Shown here in pieces: positions 1-5,955 of a stretch of DNA of 11,063 bases; positions within the stretch are counted from its first letter, which is position 1, and each line of letters begins with the position of its first letter. The notes under the pieces were generated by a model. The model was not told where the DNA came from and did no database searches. It saw nothing but the letters and a program-made list of their open reading frames with translations. Location: assembly GCA_964360145.1 (NCBI GenBank), contig CAYHWW010000112.1, forward strand, positions 1-11,063, written 5' to 3'. The DNA is from CAYHWW01 sp964360145. Lineage in GTDB: Bacteria > Bdellovibrionota > UBA1018 > CAYHWW01. The position numbers and the translations under genes are program-made.

Positions 1-78
1 CGACCAAGGCGTGCTTCTGCACGCCGCGTGGAGCGGGCGACGACGACAACGAAGCCAGGCGGGAAAAGACCGAGCCTA
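1..78 (-). repeat. Dispersed palindromic repeat, left copy (cut by the window edge)
   Basis: Bases 1-78 match the reverse complement of 10903-10981 with one substitution (in a hairpin loop, near base 16) and one single-base indel (near base 44). Inside it GGCGTGC and GCACGCC (8-14 and 19-25) form a 7-bp stem around the loop TTCT. The copy runs off the left edge of the window, so its outer end is not seen. On the kdsB side similarity stops at about base 78. Just beyond it two further inverted repeats occur: ACCAAGGC (3-10) with GCCTTGGT (80-87), and GAGCCTA (72-78) with TAGGCTC (95-101). The element lies directly upstream of kdsB and so must be part of its leader or promoter region. No gene is encoded here. 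Confidence 0.85.
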
Positions 79-107
79 AGCCTTGGTGTGGGTGTAGGCT
101 CAGGCCC

Positions 108-848
108 ATGGCCCAGGTTACCATTGTCATTCCCGCGCGCTTAGCTTCCACTCGGCTTCCTGAGAAGCCCCTGGCGGACATCAAGGGTAAGTCCATGATT
201 CAGCGCGTCTACGAGCAGTCGAAAAAAGTGCGGGGCGTGCATCGCGTCGTGGTGGCCACGGATAGCGAGCGCATCATCAAGGCGGTGACAGGTTTTGGCG
301 GTGAAGCGATGATGACGTCGCCTGATTTGCAGTCGGGCACGGACCGGGTAGGGGCGGTGGCGAGCCTTTCCCCCGGTGCGGACAGTGATATTTTCATCAA
401 CGTCCAGGGGGACGAGCCCCTCATCGATCCCGCCAACATCGAAGGAGCCTTGGCCCTGGTCACAAGCCATCGTTTCACCTTGGGAACCTGCGCGGCGCCG
501 CTGCCCGATGCCGCCTCTTTGGAGAACCCCAATGTGGTCAAAGTCCTCATCGATGCCCAGGATCGGGCTATTTATTTTTCCCGCTTTCCCATCCCGTATT
601 CCCGCGAGCGGGCGCCCCAGGACGTCGCTCAGTACATCCCCCTCCAGCACCAGGGAATCTATGTCTATACCCGAGCAACGCTGAAGCAGTTTTGCGGCCT
701 TAAGCGTACGCTCCTAGAGGCCGCGGAGAGCCTGGAGCAGCTCCGTGCACTGCACAATGGCATCGCCATCGGCGTTGCCCGTGTAACGAGCCCCAGTATC
801 GGCGTAGATACGCCCGAGGACCTTGAGCTCGTCCGCAAGCTGAGTTAA
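108..848 (+). CDS. kdsB: 3-deoxy-manno-octulosonate cytidylyltransferase (CMP-Kdo synthetase)
   Basis: The 246-residue product fits KdsB, the cytosolic enzyme that joins Kdo to CMP using CTP and makes the activated sugar for the LPS inner core. Length is typical of the family (about 245-250). Visible hallmarks are the N-terminal nucleotide-binding segment PARLASTRLPEKPL (residues 9-22), the VQGDEP motif at about 99-104 with the metal-binding Asp, the FSRFPIPYSR segment and the HQGIYVY segment near the middle. The ATG at 108 starts directly at the conserved MxQVTIVIPAR beginning, so I keep it, although no strong Shine-Dalgarno sequence precedes it. pyrG starts 20 bp downstream, which links CTP synthesis to CTP use and suggests co-transcription. 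The upstream region is occupied by a palindromic repeat, so any promoter lies within or beyond that repeat. Identification by motif recognition is secure. Confidence 0.97.
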   Translation: MAQVTIVIPARLASTRLPEKPLADIKGKSMIQRVYEQSKKVRGVHRVVVATDSERIIKAVTGFGGEAMMTSPDLQSGTDRVGAVASLSPGADSDIFINVQGDEPLIDPANIEGALALVTSHRFTLGTCAAPLPDAASLENPNVVKVLIDAQDRAIYFSRFPIPYSRERAPQDVAQYIPLQHQGIYVYTRATLKQFCGLKRTLLEAAESLEQLRALHNGIAIGVARVTSPSIGVDTPEDLELVRKLS

Positions 849-868
849 CTTTTCTGCGAGGAGTTCCC

Positions 869-2533
869 ATGGCTAAAGCACCTCGGTCTCAGAAATTCAT
901 TTTCGTCACCGGGGGGGTTCTCTCCTCCATCGGAAAAGGCATCGCCTCTTCCAGCATCGGCTTCTTGCTGGAGCACCGGGGTCTCAAGGTGTCCATGATC
1001 AAAATGGACCCCTATATCAACATCGATCCGGGCACCATGAGCCCCTTCCAGCACGGTGAAGTGTTCGTGCTCGATGACGGCGCCGAGTGTGATCTCGACC
1101 TGGGTCACTACGAGCGTTTCGTGAACGGCGCCGTATTGACGCGCAAGAATAACTTCACCACGGGCAAGGTCTACGACACCGTCATCCAAAAAGAGCGCCG
1201 GGGCGAATATCTGGGCAAGACCGTGCAGGTCATTCCCCACATCACCGATCAAATTAAGCAAAACATCCACGAAGCCTCCAATGGCGCCGACGTGACCATC
1301 ATCGAAACCGGCGGCACCGTGGGGGACATCGAGAGCTTGCCGTTCCTGGAGGCCATCAGGCAGATGCGCTCCGACGTGGGCGCTGAAAATGTGATGTATG
1401 TCCATGTGACGTTGGTGCCCAACATCGCCGCCGCCGGCGAGCTGAAGACCAAGCCGACGCAACACTCTGTGCGGGAGCTCCGCGAGATCGGTATTCAGCC
1501 TGACGTTTTGCTGTGTCGTTCCGATCGGGCGCTGCCTAAGGAAGTGAAGGAAAAGATCTCATTATTCTGTAACGTGACGCCTGAGTGCGTGTTCAGTGCC
1601 AAAGATGTTTCGCACATCTACGAAGTGCCGCTGAACTTCCACGAAGAGGGCTTGGACGACATCATCTGCGAGAAACTCGGCATTTGGACAGGCGAAGCGG
1701 ACATTTCCCGCTGGGAGTATTTAGTCCACAAGCTGAAAAACCCCAAGTTCGTGGTGAAAATCGGTGTTGTAGGCAAGTACGTTGACCTCAAGGAGTCCTA
1801 CAAATCCTTGTCTGAGGCATTGGTCCATGGAGGCCTTGCCCATGAGGCTAAAGTGGAGCTGGTGTACATTGACTCTGAAGAGCTTGAGAAGGGCCGGGGT
1901 TACGAGCAGCTCGACGAAGTGAGCGGCGTCCTGGTACCCGGTGGTTTTGGCGAGCGGGGCATCGAGGGCAAAATCAAGGCCATCGAGTACGCCCGCACCC
2001 ACAAAAAACCCTTCTTTGGCATCTGTCTCGGCATGCAGCTCGCCACCATCGAGTATGCGCGCCATGTCTGTGGCCTGAAGTCAGCGACGTCGCAGGAGTT
2101 CGACCCCAAAGAGCCCTGCGCTGTTGTGGCGGTGATGGAAGACCAAAAGTCCATTACCATGAAGGGCGGCACCATGCGGCTCGGCGCCTATGAGTGTCAC
2201 TTGAAGAAAGGCACGCGGGCGTACGCGGCTTATGATCGCGGCAGCATCAGCGAACGCCATCGCCATCGTTATGAAGTGAACAACGAGTTCCGTGCTCAGC
2301 TGGAAAAAGGCGGCCTCGTGATCAGCGGAGTGCACCAGAGCAAGGGCGGCATTGAGCTCGTTGAGATGATCGAGATCGCCGAACACCCCTGGTTTGTGGG
2401 TTGCCAGTTTCACCCTGAGTTCAAGAGCCGACCGCTGCAACCGCACCCGTTGTTCGCGGCGTTTATCGGGGCTTCGCTGAAGGCCGTCGCGTCCGCTCGC
2501 GCATCCCTCAAAAAACAGGACTGCGGGCTCTAA
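869..2533 (+). CDS. pyrG: CTP synthase (glutamine-hydrolysing)
   Basis: The product is a 554-residue CTP synthase, which converts UTP, ATP and glutamine to CTP in the cytosol. The N-terminal amidoligase domain (about 1-270) opens with KFIFVTGGVLSSIGKG, whose P-loop lysine is K23. The C-terminal class-I glutamine amidotransferase domain (about 295-545) has the oxyanion segment PGGFGERG, the nucleophile C386 in GICLGMQ and the His-Glu pair H515/E517 in FHPEF. All catalytic residues are present and length is normal. The ATG at 869 is preceded by a good ribosome binding site (GAGGAG, 7 bases upstream) and lies 20 bp after kdsB. The last dozen or so codons and the stop lie in the left arm of hairpin repeat copy 1 (2502-2574), so the repeat has probably shaped the variable C-terminal tail. 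This region lies outside the catalytic core. Confidence 0.98.
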   Translation: MAKAPRSQKFIFVTGGVLSSIGKGIASSSIGFLLEHRGLKVSMIKMDPYINIDPGTMSPFQHGEVFVLDDGAECDLDLGHYERFVNGAVLTRKNNFTTGKVYDTVIQKERRGEYLGKTVQVIPHITDQIKQNIHEASNGADVTIIETGGTVGDIESLPFLEAIRQMRSDVGAENVMYVHVTLVPNIAAAGELKTKPTQHSVRELREIGIQPDVLLCRSDRALPKEVKEKISLFCNVTPECVFSAKDVSHIYEVPLNFHEEGLDDIICEKLGIWTGEADISRWEYLVHKLKNPKFVVKIGVVGKYVDLKESYKSLSEALVHGGLAHEAKVELVYIDSEELEKGRGYEQLDEVSGVLVPGGFGERGIEGKIKAIEYARTHKKPFFGICLGMQLATIEYARHVCGLKSATSQEFDPKEPCAVVAVMEDQKSITMKGGTMRLGAYECHLKKGTRAYAAYDRGSISERHRHRYEVNNEFRAQLEKGGLVISGVHQSKGGIELVEMIEIAEHPWFVGCQFHPEFKSRPLQPHPLFAAFIGASLKAVASARASLKKQDCGL

Positions 2534-2574
2534 AACCATGTTTTGGTGACGGGAACCCTACTTTTCGAGGAATG
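2502..2574 (+). repeat. Hairpin repeat, copy 1 (upstream of the transposase gene)
   Basis: This is an imperfect palindrome centred on CAT at 2537-2539. The innermost stem is AAAAC/GTTTT. Further out AGG (2517-2519) pairs with CCT, AAAA with TTTT, and CCTC (2506-2509) with GAGG (2567-2570), followed by CAT/ATG near the base. The right arm, 2541-2574, matches 3495-3528 at 29 of 34 positions in the same orientation. The left arm encodes the end of pyrG including its stop codon. No T-tract follows on the + strand, so it is not a classical terminator. It looks like the REP-type palindromes that accompany RAYT transposases, which is inference from context. Confidence 0.75.
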
Positions 2575-2654
2575 TCGGCGGGGCATCACGGTTTGGGACT
2601 ACGCTCGGCCGTTGGCATGATCTCTGCTCTGCGCCCAGGCAGAGGTAAATAATC

Positions 2655-3485
2655 ATGTCTGCGAAAAATAACCGTTCCGTCCCCATTGCGTACCATCTCG
2701 TTGCTCATATCGAATATCCACACCCTGCCCTCGAGAAACCGTTAGAATACCAACGACTTTGGCGGAGGCTTACCGAAGCATTCCCCGAGGTCGTTGCTCT
2801 TGTGCTCATGCCGGATCACCTGCACCTCATCATCCCAAGCAAAGAAAATGATCCAGCCGAGTTACAAAGCATACTGCGGGCGGTGCTCCACGGAGGCAGA
2901 TGGGGAAGCCCGCCAGCGCCTCAACCCATACCCAATATTTCTCACCTCAGGCGCCATGTGAGGTACGTGCACCTCAATCCGTGTCGGGATGAGCTCTGTG
3001 ACGATCCCCTGCGCTGGCCTTGGAGCACTCATCGGGATTACGTCGGCGCAGCGGCTTTTCCCGCGTCAGATGAACCCAAACGCATGAATCTTGCTCAGCG
3101 CCGGGCATTTCATAAGTATGTCTCTTCTGATCCCAGCGTGCACCCCATGGGCACTGCCGCGCCCATGGCACCGCAAATGCCTGCCCTCATCGATCTCAGC
3201 GTTGTCGAGCGCGCCGCGGAAGTGGTGTGTCGCGCTCCTACGGGGGCTTTCAGTAAAAAGGGCCGTCTTCGCGCCAGGTTGATGGCGATCTTAGCAGGAC
3301 CTTTGGGGGTGCCCGCGGCGGTGGTGGCCCGTCACTTTGGCGTGCACCCGACTTCGGTGAGACCGGAGGTTTGTTCGGGGTTCAATGATCCTATTTTGCG
3401 TCCCTTGATCATGACACTCACCGATGAGCGGCTCCTGCCATCATTGCTTTCCCGGGATTCCTTGGAAAACAGGAATCTGCACTGA
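2655..3485 (+). CDS. REP-associated tyrosine transposase-like protein (RAYT / Y1 HUH family)
   Basis: The product (276 residues) resembles the Y1 transposases related to IS200 and bacterial RAYTs, single-strand DNA nucleases that cut and rejoin palindromic elements. The HUH metal-binding motif is visible as MPDHLHLII (H55, H57). The candidate catalytic tyrosine is Y104 in RYVHLNPCR, followed by a DPLxWPWSTHRDYVG segment typical of the family. The spacing between the HUH motif and the tyrosine (about 45 residues) is shorter than in many RAYTs. The C-terminal part (about 200-245) looks like a helix-turn-helix domain (RARLMAILAG ... VVARHFGVHPTSVR). The ATG at 2655 follows AGAGG with 10 bases of spacing. 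The reading frame is uninterrupted, so it may be functional. It separates pyrG from kdsA and is flanked by two related hairpins in direct orientation, as expected for a transposase with its own cognate repeats. Activity is not shown. Confidence 0.83.
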   Translation: MSAKNNRSVPIAYHLVAHIEYPHPALEKPLEYQRLWRRLTEAFPEVVALVLMPDHLHLIIPSKENDPAELQSILRAVLHGGRWGSPPAPQPIPNISHLRRHVRYVHLNPCRDELCDDPLRWPWSTHRDYVGAAAFPASDEPKRMNLAQRRAFHKYVSSDPSVHPMGTAAPMAPQMPALIDLSVVERAAEVVCRAPTGAFSKKGRLRARLMAILAGPLGVPAAVVARHFGVHPTSVRPEVCSGFNDPILRPLIMTLTDERLLPSLLSRDSLENRNLH

Positions 3486-3529
3486 GAAACTGGGTTTTAG
3501 TGCTGGGAACCCTGCTTTTCAAGGAATGC
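3456..3529 (+). repeat. Hairpin repeat, copy 2 (over the transposase stop codon)
   Basis: This long, nearly continuous hairpin is centred on TGG at 3491-3493. The base stem pairs ATTCCTT (3457-3463) with AAGGAAT (3521-3527). Above it AAAA pairs with TTTT, CAGG (3470-3473) with CCTG (3511-3514), GCACT (3479-3483) with AGTGC (3499-3503), and AAAC with GTTT at the tip. The right arm is the direct repeat of 2541-2574, and the left arm shares AAAACAGGA with copy 1. The transposase stop codon (3483-3485) lies in the left arm. It is much better paired than copy 1. It has no T-tract on the + strand. Confidence 0.85.
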
Positions 3530-3547
3530 CAGGGTGGAATGCCAGGG
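3523..3547 (+). repeat. Short tandem duplication (GGAATGCCAGGG, twice)
   Basis: GGAATGCCAGGG occurs at 3523-3534 and again at 3536-3547, separated by one T. The first unit overlaps the foot of hairpin copy 2. Copy 1 has only one comparable unit (GGAATGTCGG, from 2570), so the duplication is specific to the downstream side. A small inverted repeat follows it (GTCAC 3549-3553 with GTGAC 3560-3564) shortly before kdsA. A replication-slippage origin, or a trace of transposase activity, are both possible. Confidence 0.7.
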
Positions 3548-3594
3548 CGTCACAAGGACGTGACCCTAACCCCGATCGCTGCTATGCCTAAATC

Positions 3595-4416
3595 ATGGCT
3601 AAAAAGTTTATTTTGATCGCAGGTCCCTGCGTCATCGAATCCAAAGACCTCGTCGAAGAAGTGGCCGGGCGGCTCAAAGAGATCACCGCAGCGTACCCGG
3701 ACATTGATTTCCACTTCAAGGCGAGCTTCGACAAAGCCAACCGCAGCGCCCACGATAGCTTCCGGGGGCCGGGCCTCGAGAAGGGCTGTGAGATTCTCGC
3801 CGCCGTTGGCAAAACTTTCGGTGTCAAAACAATTACCGACGTCCACCTGCCCGAACACTGCGCCGTCGCGGCACAACACGTCTCCGCGCTGCAAATCCCC
3901 GCCTTCCTCTGTCGTCAAACCGATCTCATCCAAGAGGCCGCCCGTCAGTGCGTCAAGCACAAGCGGTCACTCAACGTGAAGAAGGGCCAGTTCCTCGCCC
4001 CCTGGGACATGCTGAACGTGGTCGAAAAAGTCGAAGCCGCCACTGATACGCGGAAGCCCCAGTGGCTCTGGCTCACCGAGCGGGGTTCGAGTTTCGGTTA
4101 CAACAACCTCGTGGTGGACATGGGGTCCTTCCCCCAGATGCGCGCCCACGGTGTCCCCGTGATTTTTGACGCCACCCATTCCGTGCAACTCCCCGGCGGC
4201 GCCGCTGGCGGCAAGGTCACCGGCGGCAGGCGCGAGCTCATTGCGCCGCTGGCCCGGGCGGCCACCGCCGTGGGCATCGATGGTCTCTTCATGGAGACCC
4301 ACCCCCGGGTCAATGAATCTAAGTCTGACGCCGCCAACGCCTATCCCTTGGCGGATGTGCCGCGGTTCCTTGAAATGATCATGGCCGTGCGCGAAGTCGC
4401 CGGGCGGTATCAATAA
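3595..4416 (+). CDS. kdsA: 3-deoxy-8-phosphooctulonate synthase (Kdo-8-phosphate synthase), metal-dependent type
   Basis: The 273-residue TIM-barrel enzyme condenses phosphoenolpyruvate with arabinose-5-phosphate to give Kdo-8-phosphate. Family marks include KASFDKANRS, FRGPGLE, ITDVH, PAFLCRQTDL, NVKKGQFLAPWDM, FGYNNLVVDM and ATHSVQLPGG. The N-terminal motif reads AGPCVIES, with cysteine C12 where the E. coli enzyme has asparagine. Together with H195, E234 and D245 it gives the complete metal-ligand set known from the Aquifex enzyme, so this should be the metal-dependent class. The ATG at 3595 fits the family start, but no Shine-Dalgarno sequence precedes it. The upstream 100 bp consist of the hairpin repeat and its flank, so its normal promoter or read-through from pyrG may have been changed by the transposase insertion. 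Downstream genes follow after 26 bp. Function is secure and the metal class is well supported. Confidence 0.97.
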   Translation: MAKKFILIAGPCVIESKDLVEEVAGRLKEITAAYPDIDFHFKASFDKANRSAHDSFRGPGLEKGCEILAAVGKTFGVKTITDVHLPEHCAVAAQHVSALQIPAFLCRQTDLIQEAARQCVKHKRSLNVKKGQFLAPWDMLNVVEKVEAATDTRKPQWLWLTERGSSFGYNNLVVDMGSFPQMRAHGVPVIFDATHSVQLPGGAAGGKVTGGRRELIAPLARAATAVGIDGLFMETHPRVNESKSDAANAYPLADVPRFLEMIMAVREVAGRYQ

Positions 4417-4442
4417 GCCCCACGGTGTGGGAAGGTAGAGCA

Positions 4443-4625
4443 ATGGAAAAGCAGCGCCAACAGACTGAGGTAGAGCAAATCGAGAAGAAACTTCGATTGG
4501 CTGCAGGCCTTTTCCATATGGCGATGGAAGTCAAAAAGAGTCAGATTAGGGCGCAGCATCCCCACCTTTCGGAACAAGAGTTGAATCACCGGGCATATGC
4601 CCTCATCGAGAGGGGCTGTCGGTGA
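4443..4625 (+). CDS. Small helical protein paired with a nucleotidyltransferase (possible antitoxin or partner)
   Basis: This gene encodes 60 residues starting at ATG 4443, preceded by GGAAGG about 7 bases upstream. An in-frame GTG at 4425 is less likely because it lacks such a site. The protein is charged and predicted helical, with a signature resembling RLAAGLF-(x)-MAMEVKKSQIRAQHP followed by LSEQELNHRA. I recall similar short proteins, with an 'R..HP..s..E' pattern, encoded just upstream of minimal nucleotidyltransferases in many bacterial genomes. That recollection is not verified here. Its stop codon overlaps the GTG start of the next gene (GTGA at 4622-4625), which implies translational coupling. 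No signal peptide, membrane segment or recognised DNA-binding motif is visible. The pair looks like a toxin-antitoxin-type or modification module by arrangement only, and the function is unknown. Confidence 0.78.
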   Translation: MEKQRQQTEVEQIEKKLRLAAGLFHMAMEVKKSQIRAQHPHLSEQELNHRAYALIERGCR

Positions 4626-5173
4626 TCGACACACTCAAGATCTTTCTCATGATCTTGCAGCGGTTGGAGGAGGCTCAGATCTCTCATATGGTGGTGGGTT
4701 CCATAGCCTCTATGGTCTACGGGGAGCCGCGCCTGACCCATGACATGGATCTCGTGGTGGATGTGCTGCCCGTGGATGCCGTGAAGTTTGAGAAGCTCTT
4801 CGACAATGAGGATTTCTACTGCCCCCCCCTTGAAGTCCTCCGCTCAGAGATCGTTCATCACGGCCAATTCAATCTCATTCACAACAGTTCAGGCCTGAAA
4901 GTGGACATTATGGTGAGAAAAACCACCGACCACGCCACGGAAGAGTTCCGGCGGCGCGTGCGCATGCCCTTTGCCGAAGGCCGCGAAGTTTTCATGGCCA
5001 CCGCCGAGGATGTCATCATCAAGAAACTCGACTTCCATCGGCAAGGCGGCTCTGAAAAGCACATCACAGACATCCGCGGCATCCAGGCTTGCACTGCCCT
5101 TGATCAAAATTATCTCAGTCATTGGATCGCACGCCTTGGCCTTGAGCAGGCCTGGGCCAAGGTGAGCAAGTAA
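4622..5173 (+). CDS. Minimal nucleotidyltransferase-fold protein (AbiEii-like superfamily)
   Basis: The 183-residue protein has the polymerase-beta-type nucleotidyltransferase core. The G-S motif is at 26-27 (VVGSIASMVYG), the metal-binding pair is D41/D43 in RLTHDMDLVVDV, and a candidate third acidic residue is D95 in LKVDIMV. The segment EDVIIKKLDFHRQGGSEKHITDIRGI is typical of the 'KL..xR...KD..Di' stretch of AbiEii and related family members. All three catalytic acids are present, so nucleotide transfer activity is plausible, but the substrate cannot be read from sequence. The start is GTG at 4622, with GAGAGGGG six bases upstream, overlapping the stop of the preceding small gene by four bases. 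The pair sits behind kdsA, where many related clusters have kdsD, and so looks like an accessory insertion. It could act as a toxin (modifying tRNA or protein) with its small neighbour as control. That is inference. Confidence 0.85.
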   Translation: MIDTLKIFLMILQRLEEAQISHMVVGSIASMVYGEPRLTHDMDLVVDVLPVDAVKFEKLFDNEDFYCPPLEVLRSEIVHHGQFNLIHNSSGLKVDIMVRKTTDHATEEFRRRVRMPFAEGREVFMATAEDVIIKKLDFHRQGGSEKHITDIRGIQACTALDQNYLSHWIARLGLEQAWAKVSK

Positions 5174-5202
5174 CGGTCCCGGCATGGCGTATGTAGAAAA
5201 TA

Positions 5203-5240
5203 GAATCGCCGAGCCAGTCTCCCGCCTGGCCCGGCGATTC
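5203..5240 (-). terminator. Hairpin, probable terminator of the lipoprotein gene on the - strand
   Basis: GAATCGCCG (5203-5211) and CGGCGATTC (5232-5240) are a perfect 9-bp stem, extended by CCAG/CTGG inside. Read on the - strand the stem is followed by TATTTTCT, a modest U-rich tail. Read on the + strand it is followed by ATGAGTTGAG with no U-tract. I therefore assign it mainly to the - strand, although it may also slow transcripts from the nucleotidyltransferase gene, which ends 29 bases upstream on the + strand. Confidence 0.6.
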
Positions 5241-5242
5241 AT

Positions 5243-5260
5243 GAGTTGAGTTGAGTTGAG
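5243..5260 (+). repeat. Pentanucleotide tandem repeat (GAGTT)
   Basis: GAGTT is repeated three and a half times, then continues imperfectly as AGGAGTTGATTGAGGAG to about 5275. It lies between two hairpins in the convergent intergenic region and is not inside a gene. Such short repeats can vary in length by slippage, but nothing here shows an effect on expression. Confidence 0.8.
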
Positions 5261-5275
5261 AGGAGTTGATTGAGG

Positions 5276-5317
5276 AGCGATTTGTTTTTTGAATCGCTAG
5301 CCGGGTTTTACCCCGGC
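5276..5317. other. Two adjacent hairpins in the convergent intergenic region
   Basis: AGCGATT (5276-5282) pairs with AATCGCT (5292-5298) around a loop holding a T-run. Directly after it GCCGGG (5300-5305) pairs with CCCGGC (5312-5317). The first shares the GCGATT/AATCGC arms with the hairpin at 5203-5240, so alternative pairing between them is possible. The lipoprotein gene ends at 5360 on the - strand, so transcripts from both sides would run into these structures. Together with 5203-5240 they probably act as a bidirectional end-of-transcription region. No good U-tract marks either as a standard terminator. Confidence 0.5.
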
Positions 5318-5359
5318 CACGGGGAGAAACTTGTAGGAAACATCGGAGCTAGTCTTCGC

Positions 5360-5872
5360 TTAGCGCCAGGAATGCCAGACCCAGGCGCCGTACCAGTTTC
5401 CGCGTCTGTCGCGTATCATTTCCCAGTAGTAGTCACCGCGGGCGGTGGTGGGGACGTATGAGCCAGGGGCTACGTTGTTCGGCGTGAACCAGAAGTAGTA
5501 AGCATTATTAACGAAGACCGAGTTATTGCCGCCGCAGCCGCCGCCGGTGGCGCCGGAGCAAGGGCACATCAATGCGGATCCACCGTTAGGCGTGGTATTG
5601 TAGATCGAACCGCCACAGGTATTGCCCATATTGGGCATACACTGTTGGTAGCCGTTGTACCCTTGGACCAAGATGCCTGGTTGGCCCGTGCCGGGTACCA
5701 CGCAGTTGCTCACGCCGCCGTTAATGCCATTGGGGCTCAGCGCGGAGCCCGGGGCTACGCCGACGGCGCCGCCACCGTTGTTCTGGCTCTCGTCGCTACC
5801 GCAGGCAGCGAGCACGATGGACATGGCCAGTACGGCCGCTCGCCATCCTTGTTTCAATTCATACGCTTTCAT
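5360..5872 (-). CDS. Small secreted lipoprotein, Gly/Asn/Cys-rich, unknown function
   Basis: The ATG at 5872 (- strand) is preceded by GAGGAG with 7 bases of spacing, which decides against the upstream in-frame start at 5893. The 170-residue product begins with a lipoprotein signal: a charged n-region, a hydrophobic stretch (12-21) and the lipobox LAAC with acylated cysteine C24. G25 and S26 follow, so outer-membrane sorting is plausible. The mature part is rich in Gly, Asn and Ser and contains six further cysteines (in CVV, QCM, TCG, MCPCSG and GCGG contexts), enough for three disulfides. It ends in an aromatic, Trp/Tyr-rich segment with charged residues (YYWEMIRDRRGNWYGAW). I recognise no domain. 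It is convergent to the nucleotidyltransferase module and divergent from kdsC, so it has its own promoter, and a sigma-54-like site precedes it. It interrupts the LPS gene block. Confidence 0.85.
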   Translation of the reverse strand: MKAYELKQGWRAAVLAMSIVLAACGSDESQNNGGGAVGVAPGSALSPNGINGGVSNCVVPGTGQPGILVQGYNGYQQCMPNMGNTCGGSIYNTTPNGGSALMCPCSGATGGGCGGNNSVFVNNAYYFWFTPNNVAPGSYVPTTARGDYYWEMIRDRRGNWYGAWVWHSWR

Positions 5873-5937
5873 AATCAATCTCCTCAGATTCAAGGTTAGA
5901 TGCCTTGATGTTTACTCATTGTGGACGGTTGCCCCTT

Positions 5938-5955
5938 GTGCAGATGGCATGCCAA
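5938..5955 (-). promoter_or_regulatory. Sigma-54-like promoter upstream of the lipoprotein gene
   Basis: On the - strand the sequence reads TTGGCATGCCATCTGCAC. The invariant GG (-24) and GC (-12) are present with the required 10-base spacing and the flanks fit the TTGGCA...TGCA consensus, with two departures from the best consensus (T for C after GGCA, C for T before TGC). Initiation about 12 bases downstream of the GC would give a leader of roughly 50-60 bases before the ATG at 5872. The -24 part is embedded in the perfect palindrome TGGCATGCCA (5945-5954), which could instead be an operator. The promoter is plausible since rpoN is in the same window, but I cannot verify it. Confidence 0.5.

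Noticed and set aside
72..107. Riboswitch-like leader for kdsB (GAGCCTA/TAGGCTC and ACCAAGGC/GCCTTGGT arms)
   Set aside because: The arms are partly supplied by the repeat element and match no riboswitch class I know. Pairing alone is weak evidence.
845..1465. 206-codon open frame on the - strand over pyrG
   Set aside because: It is a shadow of pyrG, antisense to highly conserved catalytic motifs, with a low-complexity Asp/His/Gly-rich product and no ribosome binding site of note.
4425..4442. GTG start for the small partner gene
   Set aside because: The ATG at 4443 has GGAAGG upstream, whereas the GTG has no such site.
5203..5240. Classic + strand rho-independent terminator for the nucleotidyltransferase gene
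   Set aside because: No T-tract follows on the + strand. The U-rich side is on the - strand.
5243..5275. CRISPR-like array from the GAGTT repeat
   Set aside because: The unit is 5 bp with no spacers and no cas genes nearby.
5362..5388. GCGCC...GGCGC arms and an AGGAATGCCAG match to the kdsA-side duplication
   Set aside because: It lies in lipoprotein coding sequence and the match is short, so I treat it as chance.
5645..5899. + strand open frame(s) over the lipoprotein
   Set aside because: The - strand has the lipobox, signal peptide and a good ribosome binding site. The + strand frames have no such support.
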